Source: Pseudomonas triclosanedens
GTDB taxonomy: Bacteria > Pseudomonadota > Gammaproteobacteria > Pseudomonadales > Pseudomonadaceae
Assembly (NCBI RefSeq): GCF_026686735.1
Contig: NZ_CP113432.1
Location: 2,593,001-2,657,000 of the forward strand
Direction: 5' to 3'
DNA: 64,000 nt
A program made the translations under genes and the position numbers. Shown here piece by piece: positions 12,682-20,711 of the stretch. The number at the start of each line of letters is the position of its first letter. The first letter of the stretch is position 1. The notes beneath the pieces were generated by a model that searched no databases, was not told the DNA's origin, and worked only from the letters and a program-made list of their open reading frames with translations.

Positions 12682-12702
12682 GGCGATGTCCTTGCGAGGT
12701 GG

Positions 12703-13707
12703 TCAGTGCAGTTGGCCGAAGCGCTCGGCGTATTCCTGGGGGCTGATCGCCAGGTGTTTGTGGAAGGTGCGCCGCAGGTTTTCCGGGTGGCCGAAGCCGC
12801 ATAGGCGTGACACGGTGCCAATCGATGCCTGGGCGTCCTGCAGCAGTGCGCGCGCGGCTTCCAGGCGGACCCGCTCCACATAGCGCCCCGGCCCCATACC
12901 CAGCTCGCTGATGAATACCCGTGAGAGCGTGCGCGGGCTCATGCAGGCGCGGTCGGCCAGGGCTTCCAGCGACAGGTCGCCACCGAGGTTGGCCGGAATC
13001 CATTCCAGCAGCGCCGCCAGGCGGGGCGTGCGGCTGGGCTCCGGGGTGAGCCAGTGGCTGAACTGCGCTTGTCCGCCAGGGCGCTTGAGGAACATCACCA
13101 ACCGCCGCGCCACGGCCAGCGCCAGGGCGCGGCCAAGGTCGGCTTCCACCAGCGCCAGGGTGAGGTCGATGCCGGCGGTGACGCCGGCGGAGGTGAAGAC
13201 GTGATCGTCGCCGTCGCGCCGCTGCGGGTCGTAAGTATGCAGGCGGTCGCCCTGGACGAGCACTTGCGGGTAGCCGGCGCACAGCGCGTCGACATCGGCC
13301 CAGTGGGTGGTGGCCGGGCGCCCGTCGAGCACGCCGGCGGCGGCAAGAATCAGGGCGCCGGAGCATACCGAGCCAAGCCGGCGGACTTGCGGCTCGGCAC
13401 CGGCCAGCCAGCGCAGTAGCTCGGCGTTGGCGCACTGCGCCTCGATGCCAGGCCCCCCGGGCACCAGCAGGGTGTCCAGGCTGGCCGGGTCGATATCGCC
13501 CCAGGCGGCCTCGGCGCAGATGCGCAGCCCGGCCGAAGTGGCCACTGGTTCGGCGCGCTCGCCCAGCACCAGCAATTCGTAGGCCGGAGCGAGGCCCTGG
13601 CGTTGCCGCTCGACGTTGGCCGAGGCGAACACCTGCAACGGCCCGGTGACATCCAGGCTCATGACCTCGGGGTAGATCAGGCAAGCGATCCGGCGCTGCG
13701 TGCTCAT
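12703..13707 (-). CDS. GlxA family transcriptional regulator
   Basis: A 334-residue two-domain regulator. Residues 1 to about 190 form a DJ-1/PfpI-like domain (ACLIYPEVMSLDVTGPLQVF; VCSGALILAAAGVLDGR), and the C-terminus is an AraC-type double helix-turn-helix (DLSLEALADRACMSPRTLSR; ASIGTVSRLCGFGHPENLRR). Proteins of this kind sense small metabolites such as amino acid derivatives. The target is unknown, but the cotranscribed DUF1272 gene is a candidate partner. The PfpI-like domain keeps the nucleophile-elbow cysteine (VCSGA). Confidence 0.88.
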   Translation of the reverse strand: MSTQRRIACLIYPEVMSLDVTGPLQVFASANVERQRQGLAPAYELLVLGERAEPVATSAGLRICAEAAWGDIDPASLDTLLVPGGPGIEAQCANAELLRWLAGAEPQVRRLGSVCSGALILAAAGVLDGRPATTHWADVDALCAGYPQVLVQGDRLHTYDPQRRDGDDHVFTSAGVTAGIDLTLALVEADLGRALALAVARRLVMFLKRPGGQAQFSHWLTPEPSRTPRLAALLEWIPANLGGDLSLEALADRACMSPRTLSRVFISELGMGPGRYVERVRLEAARALLQDAQASIGTVSRLCGFGHPENLRRTFHKHLAISPQEYAERFGQLH

Positions 13708-13832
13708 GGCAAACCTCGTTCGGGCGATGGAGCGAGTGTGGGGCGTGGTGCCGCTGGCGGCAATGTCATTAACCCCACGGATATTGCCAGTCTGGCTGTC
13801 GGCGCGGAGGGCGTCGTCAACTCGCGGGCATG

Positions 13833-13855
13833 AAAAAGCCCGGCTCTGGCCGGGC
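13833..13855 (-). terminator. Rho-independent terminator
   Basis: Read on the minus strand: GCCCGGC, loop CAGA, GCCGGGC, then TTTTT (plus-strand 13855 down to 13833). It lies about 20 bases after the stop of the small minus-strand gene at 13877-14146. Confidence 0.85.
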
Positions 13856-13876
13856 TTCTCAGGCTACGCCTGTGGC

Positions 13877-14146
13877 TCAAGCGGGCATGTGCCACTCTTG
13901 CAGGCGATAACCTTCACGGTTCAGCTCATCGCGAGCCTGGACCAGCAGGTCTTCGAGCTGTTCCGGGTCGGAGTAGGCGGAGCATGGGATTCTGGTGAGG
14001 CCCAGCAGGCGGGTGCCGGTCCGGTCGATGACGGACAGGTCGAGGCTGCCGTCGCCCCCTTGGTCAATCCAGGTAACGCACTGGAAAGGTTGGAAGGCTC
14101 GTCCGGTGATCAGCAGAGCCTCGTTGAAACGAAGGGTCGCATTCAT
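13877..14146 (-). CDS. conserved hypothetical protein, 89 residues
   Basis: A small acidic soluble protein beginning MNATLRFNEALLITGRAFQP and ending EGYRLQEWHMPA. The ATG at 14146 has a purine-rich AGAGAG stretch 9 bases upstream, which favours it over an earlier in-frame start. A well-formed terminator follows the stop, supporting a real monocistronic gene. No function was recognised. Confidence 0.7.
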   Translation of the reverse strand: MNATLRFNEALLITGRAFQPFQCVTWIDQGGDGSLDLSVIDRTGTRLLGLTRIPCSAYSDPEQLEDLLVQARDELNREGYRLQEWHMPA

Positions 14147-14299
14147 GGTGTGATCTCTCTGCGCGGTAATCCATTGCGAAGATGGCGATGGCGGTCCATC
14201 CACCATCGTGTTCGTTCACGCAATTGATGTTTTCAGTACCGAAGAAAGTCACAGTGCATGTCGCGTTTGTACACAAAGTAGTCGCAAATCGAACCGAGC

Positions 14300-14340
14300 G
14301 AATCGCTACAGACCCCGTCAGCCGTGGCCTGTAGCGATTC
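14300..14340. repeat. 12-bp perfect inverted repeat upstream region of a small gene
   Basis: GAATCGCTACAG (14300-14311) and its exact reverse complement CTGTAGCGATTC (14329-14340) flank a 17-base loop. It lies 50 bp beyond the lpd stop and about 150 bp upstream of the 89-residue gene. There is no T-tract on either side. Confidence 0.6.
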
Positions 14341-14390
14341 CGTGAATGTGCCGTCGCGCCGCATCGGCAGTTTCGTTCGCCGATGAGCGG

Positions 14391-15791
14391 TCAGGCCTGC
14401 ATGGCCCAGCCATCGACGTTCATCGCCGCCTGGCGCAGTGCTTCGGAGCGGGTCGGGTGCGGGTGGCAGGTGCGCGCGATGTCCTCGGCGGCGCCGCGGA
14501 ACTCCATCGCCACGCAGTATTCGGCGATCATGTCGCCGACATTCGGGCCGATCATGTGCACGCCAAGAATCTCGTCGCTGCGCTCGTCCGCCAGCACCTT
14601 CACGAAGCCCTCTGTTTCATGGTTGATCTTCGCCCGGCTGTTGGCGGTGAAGGGGAACTTGCCGATCTTGTAGGCGCGGCCTTCCGCCTTGAGCTGTTCT
14701 TCTGTCTTGCCCACGGTGGCGACTTCCGGGTGGGTGTAGATGACGCTGGGGATCACCTCGTAGTTGACCTCCCCGGCCTTGCCGGCGATCAGCTCGACGC
14801 AGGCGATGGCCTCGTCCTCGGCCTTGTGCGCCAGCATCGGGCCGGAGGTGACGTCGCCGATCACCCAGATGCCCGGCACGCTGCTGCGGTGCTCGTGGTT
14901 TTCGAGCATGCCGCGCTTGTCGGTCGCAAGGCCCACGCTTTCCAGCCCCAGCCCGGCGGTATAGGGGCGACGGCCGATGGCCAGCAGCACGTAGTCGGCC
15001 TGGATGGTTTCCTCCGCGCCGCCGGCGGCCGGCTCCACGCTCAGGGTCACCTGCCTGCCGCTGGTTTTGGCCTGGGTGACTTTTGAGCCCAGCTTGAAGC
15101 TCATGCCCTGTTTGCTCAGCGTGCGCTGGAAGGTCTTGGCGGTTTCCAGGTCCATGCCCGGACAGATGCGGTCCAGATATTCGATCACCGTGACTTGTGC
15201 TCCCAGGCGGCGCCATACCGAGCCCAACTCCAGGCCGATCACGCCCGCACCGATCACCACCAGATGTTTGGGCACCTCGGGAATCGACAGGGCACCGGTG
15301 GAGTCGAGGATGCGCTTGTTGTCGACTTCCACGCCTGGCAGCGGGGAGGGCTCCGAGCCGGTGGCGATGATGATGTCCTTGGCAGTCAGTGTGCTCTTGC
15401 TGCCGTCGGCGGCGGTCACTTCGACCTTGCCCGGCCCATCGATACGGCCCCAGCCTTTCACCCACTCCACCTTGTTCTTGCGGAACAGGAATTCAATGCC
15501 CTTGGTCAGCGCCGCCACGCTCTCGGCCTTCTGCTTCATCATCTGCGCCAGATCGAGCCTGGGCTTGACCTGTATGCCGAGGTTGGCGAACTCGCCGCCG
15601 GCTGCCGCTTCATACAGCTCCGAGGCGTGCAATAGCGCCTTGGAGGGCATGCAGCCGACATTCAGGCAGGTGCCGCCGAGGGTTTCGCGGCCTTCCACGC
15701 ACGCCACCTTCATGCCCAGTTGGCCGGCGCGGATGGCTGCGTTGTAGCCGCCGGGGCCGCCGCCGATGACGATCACGTCGTAGGTGCTCAT
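14391..15791 (-). CDS. lpd: dihydrolipoyl dehydrogenase
   Basis: A 466-residue flavoprotein that reoxidises dihydrolipoamide using NAD+. An FAD motif GGGPGG lies at residues 10-15, the redox-active disulfide is C42-x4-C47 (GGTCLNVGC), an NAD motif GAGVIGLELG lies in the middle, and the C-terminal active-site His is in CHPHPTRSE. The sequence most resembles the stand-alone Lpd3-type enzyme of pseudomonads rather than LpdG or LpdV. No 2-oxoacid dehydrogenase E1/E2 genes are nearby. The start at 15791 has AGGAGA upstream. Confidence 0.93.
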   Translation of the reverse strand: MSTYDVIVIGGGPGGYNAAIRAGQLGMKVACVEGRETLGGTCLNVGCMPSKALLHASELYEAAAGGEFANLGIQVKPRLDLAQMMKQKAESVAALTKGIEFLFRKNKVEWVKGWGRIDGPGKVEVTAADGSKSTLTAKDIIIATGSEPSPLPGVEVDNKRILDSTGALSIPEVPKHLVVIGAGVIGLELGSVWRRLGAQVTVIEYLDRICPGMDLETAKTFQRTLSKQGMSFKLGSKVTQAKTSGRQVTLSVEPAAGGAEETIQADYVLLAIGRRPYTAGLGLESVGLATDKRGMLENHEHRSSVPGIWVIGDVTSGPMLAHKAEDEAIACVELIAGKAGEVNYEVIPSVIYTHPEVATVGKTEEQLKAEGRAYKIGKFPFTANSRAKINHETEGFVKVLADERSDEILGVHMIGPNVGDMIAEYCVAMEFRGAAEDIARTCHPHPTRSEALRQAAMNVDGWAMQA

Positions 15792-15882
15792 GAGTTTTCT
15801 CCTGGGGTGGAAAGAGGTGAATCGAGGTTAGCCCGTACCCAGGCAATGACCAGGCGAGGGGCTGGGAATGTCGTTACCTGAT

Positions 15883-15904
15883 TTATATTATGAACGTAAT
15901 ATAA
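15883..15904. promoter_or_regulatory. AT-rich palindrome, candidate operator
   Basis: TTATATTA (15883-15890), spacer TGAACG, TAATATAA (15897-15904): a perfect 8-bp inverted repeat in an otherwise GC-rich intergenic region between the divergent lpd and carboxypeptidase genes. The size and symmetry suit a dimeric repressor. No regulator was identified. Confidence 0.45.
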
Positions 15905-16010
15905 GTGCACCGCGCGTCCACCGGCAAGCCGGGCAGACATGACAGGTGCGGCGAGGAGGGCGAGAATGTGGAGCTTTGGCGCCTTCATTTTCCAGCGCCA
16001 GGGAGAGATC

Positions 16011-17132
16011 ATGAAGATCGATAGCGATTTCGACAGCGGCAACATCCAGGTCGTCGACGCCAGCGACCCACGCCATGTGCGCCTGGCCCTGCGCCCGGAT
16101 ACCAGAAGCCCGCATTTCCAGTGGTTCCACTTCAAGGCCGAGGGTCTGCAACGTGGCGAGAGCTACCAGTTCAGCCTGACCAACGCACCTGGCTCCAGCT
16201 ATGTTGGTGGCTGGCCCGGTTACAACGCCGTGGCCTCTTACGATCAGCGCAACTGGTTCCGCGTGCCGAGCCGATATGATGCCCAGGGCCTGCACTTCAC
16301 CCTCGATGCCCAGCACCCCCAGGTGTGGTTCGCCTATTTCGAACCCTACAGCCGCGAGCGCCACGCCCAACTGGTGCAGCGCGCCATCGCCAACGGCGCC
16401 GAGCTGCTGTCCAGCGGCCACAGCCTCGAAGGCCGCGAATTGCCGCTGCTGCGCATCGGTAGCGGAGCACCCGGTGCGCGCCGCATCTGGCTGATCGCCC
16501 AGCAGCATCCAGGCGAGCATATGGCCGAGTGGTTCATGGAGGGGCTGATTGACCGCCTGCAATCCGGCGATGCCGGCATTCAGCGGCTGCTGGAGCGCGC
16601 TGACTTCTACCTGGTGCCGAATATGAACCCCGATGGCGCCTTTCACGGCCACCTGCGCACCAACGCTGCCGGCAAGGATCTCAACCGTGCCTGGGCCGCG
16701 CCCAGCGCCGAGGAAAGCCCGGAAGTGCTGTTCGTGCAGGAGCAGATGGCGAAGTACGGCGTGGACCTGTTCCTCGACATCCACGGCGACGAGGAAATCC
16801 CCTTCGTATTCGCTGCCGGCTGCGAAGGCAACCCCGGCTTCACCCCACGGCTTGATCTCCTGGAGACCCTGTTCCGCCAGCGTCTGGAGGCCAATGGCGA
16901 GTTCCAGAGCGTGCACGGCTACCCGAAGGACGAGCCCGGCAAGGCCAATCTCACCCTGGCCTGCAATCACGTCGGCCAGACCTACGACTGCCTCTCGCTG
17001 ACCCTGGAAATGCCGTTCAAGGACCACAACCTCGCGCCCAACAAGCTCACCGGCTGGAACGGCCCGCGCTCCAAGGCTCTGGCGGGTGCGGTGCTGGTCA
17101 CGATCGACAGCCTGCTCGACGAACTGCGCTGA
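16011..17132 (+). CDS. M14 family zinc carboxypeptidase (CCP6-like)
   Basis: A 373-residue cytosolic protein with an N-terminal beta-sandwich (residues 1 to about 115) typical of the cytosolic carboxypeptidase branch, and an M14 catalytic domain. Zinc ligands are H166 and E169 (QQHPGEHMAEW) and H258 (LDIHGDEE). The substrate-binding NMNPDG (204-209) and DLNRAW segments are present, and the catalytic glutamate lies in SLTLEMPFKD. There is no signal peptide. The ATG at 16011 has GGGAGAG just upstream. The substrate is unknown. Confidence 0.9.
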   Translation: MKIDSDFDSGNIQVVDASDPRHVRLALRPDTRSPHFQWFHFKAEGLQRGESYQFSLTNAPGSSYVGGWPGYNAVASYDQRNWFRVPSRYDAQGLHFTLDAQHPQVWFAYFEPYSRERHAQLVQRAIANGAELLSSGHSLEGRELPLLRIGSGAPGARRIWLIAQQHPGEHMAEWFMEGLIDRLQSGDAGIQRLLERADFYLVPNMNPDGAFHGHLRTNAAGKDLNRAWAAPSAEESPEVLFVQEQMAKYGVDLFLDIHGDEEIPFVFAAGCEGNPGFTPRLDLLETLFRQRLEANGEFQSVHGYPKDEPGKANLTLACNHVGQTYDCLSLTLEMPFKDHNLAPNKLTGWNGPRSKALAGAVLVTIDSLLDELR

Positions 17133-17312
17133 GGCCAGTCCGGCGCCAGCATGGTTGCTCCGGGCCACGCGCAAGAGGTGACGTGCCATCGGGACCCGCT
17201 AGCTGAGCGCCGCGACGGCTGACCGTTCGGTCAATGCACCGCGCATTTGCGTTGAATCTTCCCCTCGGCGTGCTAGTCCAAAGAATGAGGCATTCGCACG
17301 GAGGAGGTGCAT

Positions 17313-17468
17313 ATGACTCGTCATCGGAAGCTGTTGACTCCGCAGGAGATCGAGGACCTGCAGGAGCGCATGGACGCGATGGAGGAACTGGACTTCAGAG
17401 AGCGCCGCGAAGTGCGCAAGAACCGTTCGGGCGAACACAGGTCGCGCATTTGCGCTGGCGCAGCCTGA
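17313..17468 (+). CDS. small charged protein, 51 residues
   Basis: An ATG preceded by GGAGGAGG, a near-perfect ribosome-binding site, opens a 51-codon frame. The product is almost entirely charged helix (LTPQEIEDLQERMDAMEELD, then FRERREVRKNRSGEHRSR). I believe similar short proteins occur in other pseudomonads but cannot verify that here. It has no membrane segment or signal peptide. Its function is unknown. Confidence 0.6.
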   Translation: MTRHRKLLTPQEIEDLQERMDAMEELDFRERREVRKNRSGEHRSRICAGAA

Positions 17469-17847
17469 CCAGCCGGGCCCCGGCGCCCGCCTCAGTGGCG
17501 CGAACCAATACGGCAGAGCCGATTCGGCGCACGGCGCCGGACCGGCCTCCGTGGCCGTTACCCAGCATCGGTTGGCGCCTTGCTGCTGCCGGCGCGTTTC
17601 CGGGCGGCATCTTGCCGCAGGCGCACATACTCTTTGTCGGTCCGCAAGTGCCGGGTAAGCGCCCAGTAGCGCGAAACTTCCGAGAAATACCTCGAAAAGC
17701 CCATTTCAGAGCGGTTGCAATCTGTATCGATCTGCGTACTCAGTACCGGCCAAAATACAAAAAAGCACCTGAAAACTTGAACTGCATCACATAGAATCGG
17801 TCTTCCGCTCAGCCACCCCGTTCTAGCCCGGCAGTCAGACGTCGCTC
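17469..17847. other. intergenic region without a recognised gene
   Basis: About 380 bp. Open frames here lack ribosome-binding sites and have poor codon bias. The last 100 bp are AT-richer (around AAAATACAAAAAAGC) and probably contain the promoter of the gene starting at 17848. Confidence 0.5.
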
Positions 17848-18237
17848 ATGGAAACCCATAACACCCCCATCGGGCCGGTACCCGCGCATCTGGTACGCGA
17901 AGCCGTGGCCAAGAAAACCGGCCTGGGTTGGGTAGTCGAATTCAATATCGCCACCTGGCTCAACCTCAGCGTGCGCGATGAAACGCCCATCATCCTGAAA
18001 GTCACCTACATGGACGGCGAGAAGACCCGCGAAGTCCGGGTCGACAAGGGCAAGGTCATCGGTGGCCAGCGCATCCTGCTGTGCGGTATCGCCCGCCTGG
18101 GTGTGAACCAGAAGCTGGAAGCCATGAGCCTTTCGGTGGAAACCCAGGAACCCATTCAGTCGATGCTGATCGAAGAGCTCTTCGTCCAGGCCGTCGAGCG
18201 GCAGAGCGCGAAGAGCGACACCCGCAAGACCCGCTGA
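17848..18237 (+). CDS. conserved hypothetical protein, 129 residues
   Basis: A soluble protein beginning METHNTPIGPVPAHLVREAV, with a beta-rich middle (PIILKVTYMDGEKTREVRVD) and a charged C-terminal helix ending SDTRKTR. Codon use is typical of the neighbourhood. It lies about 110 bp upstream of the thioesterase on the same strand. No function was recognised. Confidence 0.75.
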   Translation: METHNTPIGPVPAHLVREAVAKKTGLGWVVEFNIATWLNLSVRDETPIILKVTYMDGEKTREVRVDKGKVIGGQRILLCGIARLGVNQKLEAMSLSVETQEPIQSMLIEELFVQAVERQSAKSDTRKTR

Positions 18238-18350
18238 CGCCGGGCCCGATTGGCGGGCATTCCCATCACGCATTCCGAGCAAACGGGCTTGCGGCGCGCC
18301 CGCCGCAGCAGGGAATATCGCTGGCACTTCCCATGCGCCAGGAACTATCC

Positions 18351-18803
18351 ATGCCCCTCGACGTCGACCAGCTCAAGCTCTATACCGCCCATCGCGGCAT
18401 CTCCATTCCGCTGCTGGACCTCCTGCAGTTCCGCCATTCTCCGACTCCCGCCGAACAGGGGCCTGGCTACATCGTCCTGCGTGTCGAACCGCATCACCTC
18501 AACGGCTGGGCCAACGCCCATGGCGGCGTGATCATGACCCTGCTCGACGTCGCAATGGCAGTGAACGCCACCTGGCACGACGAGCAGCAGCGCGGCGTCG
18601 TGACCGTCGAAATGAAGACCAACTTCCTGCGCCCCGGCGGCGAGGTGGGTGAAGTGCTCGAAGCACACGGCAGCGTGCGCCACCACACCCGTTCCATCGC
18701 CTTCTGCGAAGCCGAACTGCGCAATGGCAGCGGCGAAGTCGTAGCCACCGCGTCCGGCACCTTCAAGTACCTCAACCGGCCGCGCCCGCTGGCGGATGCC
18801 TGA
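18351..18803 (+). CDS. PaaI family hotdog-fold thioesterase
   Basis: A 150-residue hotdog-fold protein with the PaaI/YdiI-type active-site loop NAHGGVIMTLLDVAMA and the later strands VTVEMKTNFLRPG and EVVATASGTFKYL. Such enzymes hydrolyse acyl-CoA thioesters. The ATG at 18351 has AGGAA at suitable spacing and is preferred to the in-frame ATG at 18333. The acyl substrate cannot be told. Confidence 0.88.
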   Translation: MPLDVDQLKLYTAHRGISIPLLDLLQFRHSPTPAEQGPGYIVLRVEPHHLNGWANAHGGVIMTLLDVAMAVNATWHDEQQRGVVTVEMKTNFLRPGGEVGEVLEAHGSVRHHTRSIAFCEAELRNGSGEVVATASGTFKYLNRPRPLADA

Positions 18804-18962
18804 TCCAGAGCAACCGCCGCAGCACTGCACTCCGCCACGGCGGCAAGGCTTGCAACAGCCTGCCGTTCGGCGGTGTGTGACATCTCTTAAGGGCTTCTCA
18901 ATCTTCGCGTGTCAGACCTGAGATCGCTCTAAACCGGGGCTGACGGCAAATTCTTCGCTCGG

Positions 18963-18980
18963 TTGTAATGAATTCGTCAT
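18963..18980 (+). promoter_or_regulatory. weak upstream Pho box candidate
   Basis: TTGTAAT, 4-base spacer, TCGTCAT: two 7-mers, each matching 5 of 7 positions of the PhoB half-site CTGTCAT, with the canonical 11-bp repeat. It lies 20 bp upstream of the better box at 19000. Confidence 0.35.
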
Positions 18981-18999
18981 GGATCGTAACTACATTTTT

Positions 19000-19017
19000 C
19001 TGTCATGAAAGTGTCAC
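19000..19017 (+). promoter_or_regulatory. Pho box upstream of ppk2
   Basis: CTGTCAT (exact PhoB half-site), GAAA, GTGTCAC: the 7-4-7 architecture of a PhoB binding site with 12 of 14 half-site bases matching. It ends 40 bp before the ppk2 start codon, suiting activation under phosphate limitation. Confidence 0.7.
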
Positions 19018-19057
19018 CAATGGGTGACTGAGCCAGTGAAGGCACAAGGCAACCATC

Positions 19058-19975
19058 ATGCTGCTCGATGACAAGAACCTCCCCAGACGTGTCCAGCGCG
19101 ACCTGCTCGACGACCGCGACGAAGAGCTGGAGCTAGAACTGTTCGACGAACTCTACGACCTCGACGGCCTGCGCAAGGGCAGCCTGGAAACCCACGAAGC
19201 GCGCCTCGTGCGCCAGCGCTACTTCCACACCCTGTTCAGCCTCCAGGCCGAATTGGTGCAACTGCAGAACTGGGTAGTGAAAACCGGCCACAAAGTGGTG
19301 ATCCTCTTCGAAGGCCGTGACGCCGCCGGCAAGGGTGGTGTCATCAAGCGCATCACCCAGCGCCTCAACCCGCGCGTCTGCCGGGTGGCCGCGCTGCCCG
19401 CGCCGAATGACCGTGAGCGCACCCAGTGGTACTTCCAGCGCTACGTCTCGCACCTGCCGGCGGCGGGGGAGATCGTGCTGTTCGACCGCAGTTGGTACAA
19501 CCGCGCCGGCGTCGAGCGCGTCATGGGCTTCTGCACCGACGCGCAGTACGAGGAGTTCTTCCGCAGCGTGCCCGAGTTCGAGCGCATGCTCGTGCGCTCG
19601 GGCATCCAGCTCATCAAATACTGGTTCTCCATCTCCGATGAAGAACAGCACTACCGCTTCCGCAGCCGCATCCACGACCCGCTCAAGCAGTGGAAGCTCA
19701 GCCCGATGGACCTGGAGTCCCGCCGCCGCTGGGAGGGTTACACCAAGGCCAAGGAAATCATGCTCGAACGCACCCACATCCCTGAAGCACCCTGGTGGGT
19801 CGTGCACGCCGACGACAAGAAAAGAGCCCGGCTCAACTGCATCCAGCACCTGCTGAGCCAGATCCCCTACGAAGAAGTCCAGCAACCCAGCGTCGAACTC
19901 CCCGAACGCCAGCGCCACACCGGCTACCACCGCAACCCCACGCCGCAGGCGCTACTGGTGCCGGACGTTTACTGA
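19058..19975 (+). CDS. ppk2: polyphosphate kinase 2 family protein
   Basis: A 305-residue PPK2 that reversibly transfers phosphate between polyphosphate and nucleotides. The Walker A motif GRDAAGKGG is at residues 86-94, the Walker B/lid region FDRSWYNRAGVERVMGF at about 142-158, and the following KYWFSISDEEQ and WKLSPMDLESRRRWEGYTKA segments are diagnostic. It is a single-domain protein of the usual length. Whether it prefers GDP or ADP (or AMP) cannot be told. A candidate Pho box upstream suggests PhoB control. Confidence 0.95.
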   Translation: MLLDDKNLPRRVQRDLLDDRDEELELELFDELYDLDGLRKGSLETHEARLVRQRYFHTLFSLQAELVQLQNWVVKTGHKVVILFEGRDAAGKGGVIKRITQRLNPRVCRVAALPAPNDRERTQWYFQRYVSHLPAAGEIVLFDRSWYNRAGVERVMGFCTDAQYEEFFRSVPEFERMLVRSGIQLIKYWFSISDEEQHYRFRSRIHDPLKQWKLSPMDLESRRRWEGYTKAKEIMLERTHIPEAPWWVVHADDKKRARLNCIQHLLSQIPYEEVQQPSVELPERQRHTGYHRNPTPQALLVPDVY

Positions 19976-20000
19976 CCGATTCCGCACTGCTTGCAGGAGA

Positions 20001-20024
20001 GTGGAGCGCAGCGATACCCATCGA
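20001..20024 (+). repeat. partial copy of the dispersed intergenic palindromic repeat
   Basis: This carries the left half of the repeat found in full at 51.1-51.3 kb (GTGGAGCGCAGCGATACCCA and onward). The right half is degenerate. It lies just after the ppk2 stop. Confidence 0.7.
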
Positions 20025-20071
20025 TTGTGCGCACCGGCTGCAAAGGCACCGCTGCGCCTCACCTATCCCGC

Positions 20072-20533
20072 TTATGGCTGCCGCAGAAGCACGTAGGCCT
20101 CACCGTCGCGGCGGTCGTGGTGCAGGATGAAAATCGAGCCGCCGATAGTCACCTTCGTCGGTACACCTTGGGCAACTGGTGTCTGGGAGACTTGTCCGGC
20201 GGCGGCGAGTAGTTGCTGAGTCAGGCTGTCATCGCGCTGGCTCGGCGTGGTGACTACGCATTCCTTCTCCGATAGCTGCACCGCCAGGCTCTTGTCTGCG
20301 TTGAAGCCAATGCGGGTGAAGCCCATGTCCTGCGTCTCGACAATCCCGAAGCGCTTGGCCGCATCCGCATCGCCGGTGAAAGACGGCGCGGTTTTCAGGC
20401 AGATGTCGGCAAAGGCTTCGACAGCCCTGGAATGAATGTTGATGCCAGTCGGCTTGGCGCTGGGGGCAGTGTTGCAGGCACTAAGGGTCAGCAGGGAGGT
20501 CGCGGCGAACAGCATGGGAGTGACACGAAGCAT
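20072..20533 (-). CDS. putative lipoprotein, 153 residues
   Basis: From the ATG at 20533 the protein has a lipoprotein signal peptide ending LLTLSAC with the lipidated cysteine at residue 20. The mature domain contains three further cysteines or strand segments (ICLKTAPSF; KECVVTTPSQ) and ends IFILHHDRRDGEAYVLLRQP. It is likely anchored to the outer membrane, with unknown function. A start 15 bases earlier is possible but gives a poorer signal peptide. Confidence 0.7.
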   Translation of the reverse strand: MLRVTPMLFAATSLLTLSACNTAPSAKPTGINIHSRAVEAFADICLKTAPSFTGDADAAKRFGIVETQDMGFTRIGFNADKSLAVQLSEKECVVTTPSQRDDSLTQQLLAAAGQVSQTPVAQGVPTKVTIGGSIFILHHDRRDGEAYVLLRQP

Positions 20534-20617
20534 GGGAATTCCATCCATTGAAATAAACGTTGCCGCGCAGGGCGGCGCGTCGTCCTATCAGACGCGGCGC
20601 CAATGGTAACCCAGGCC

Positions 20618-20649
20618 TTCTTAGCGGGCCAAAGGCGGCCCGCTAAGAA
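20618..20649. repeat. 13-bp perfect inverted repeat
   Basis: TTCTTAGCGGGCC (20618-20630), 6-base loop, GGCCCGCTAAGAA (20637-20649). It lies between two minus-strand genes, 85 bp upstream of the lipoprotein start. There is no T-tract, so it is either a weak terminator of the upstream BRO-N gene or an operator/attenuator. Confidence 0.65.
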
Positions 20650-20711
20650 AGCGAGCCCCAGATGGTGCGAGCCTGCAATGAGCCGCGAGCACTGCCATAG
20701 CGCCTGCCGCG

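Noticed and set aside
12700..12720. possible overlap or fusion of the GlxA-type regulator and the DUF1272 protein
   Set aside because: The two are separate frames, with the regulator stop 21 bp before the DUF1272 start.
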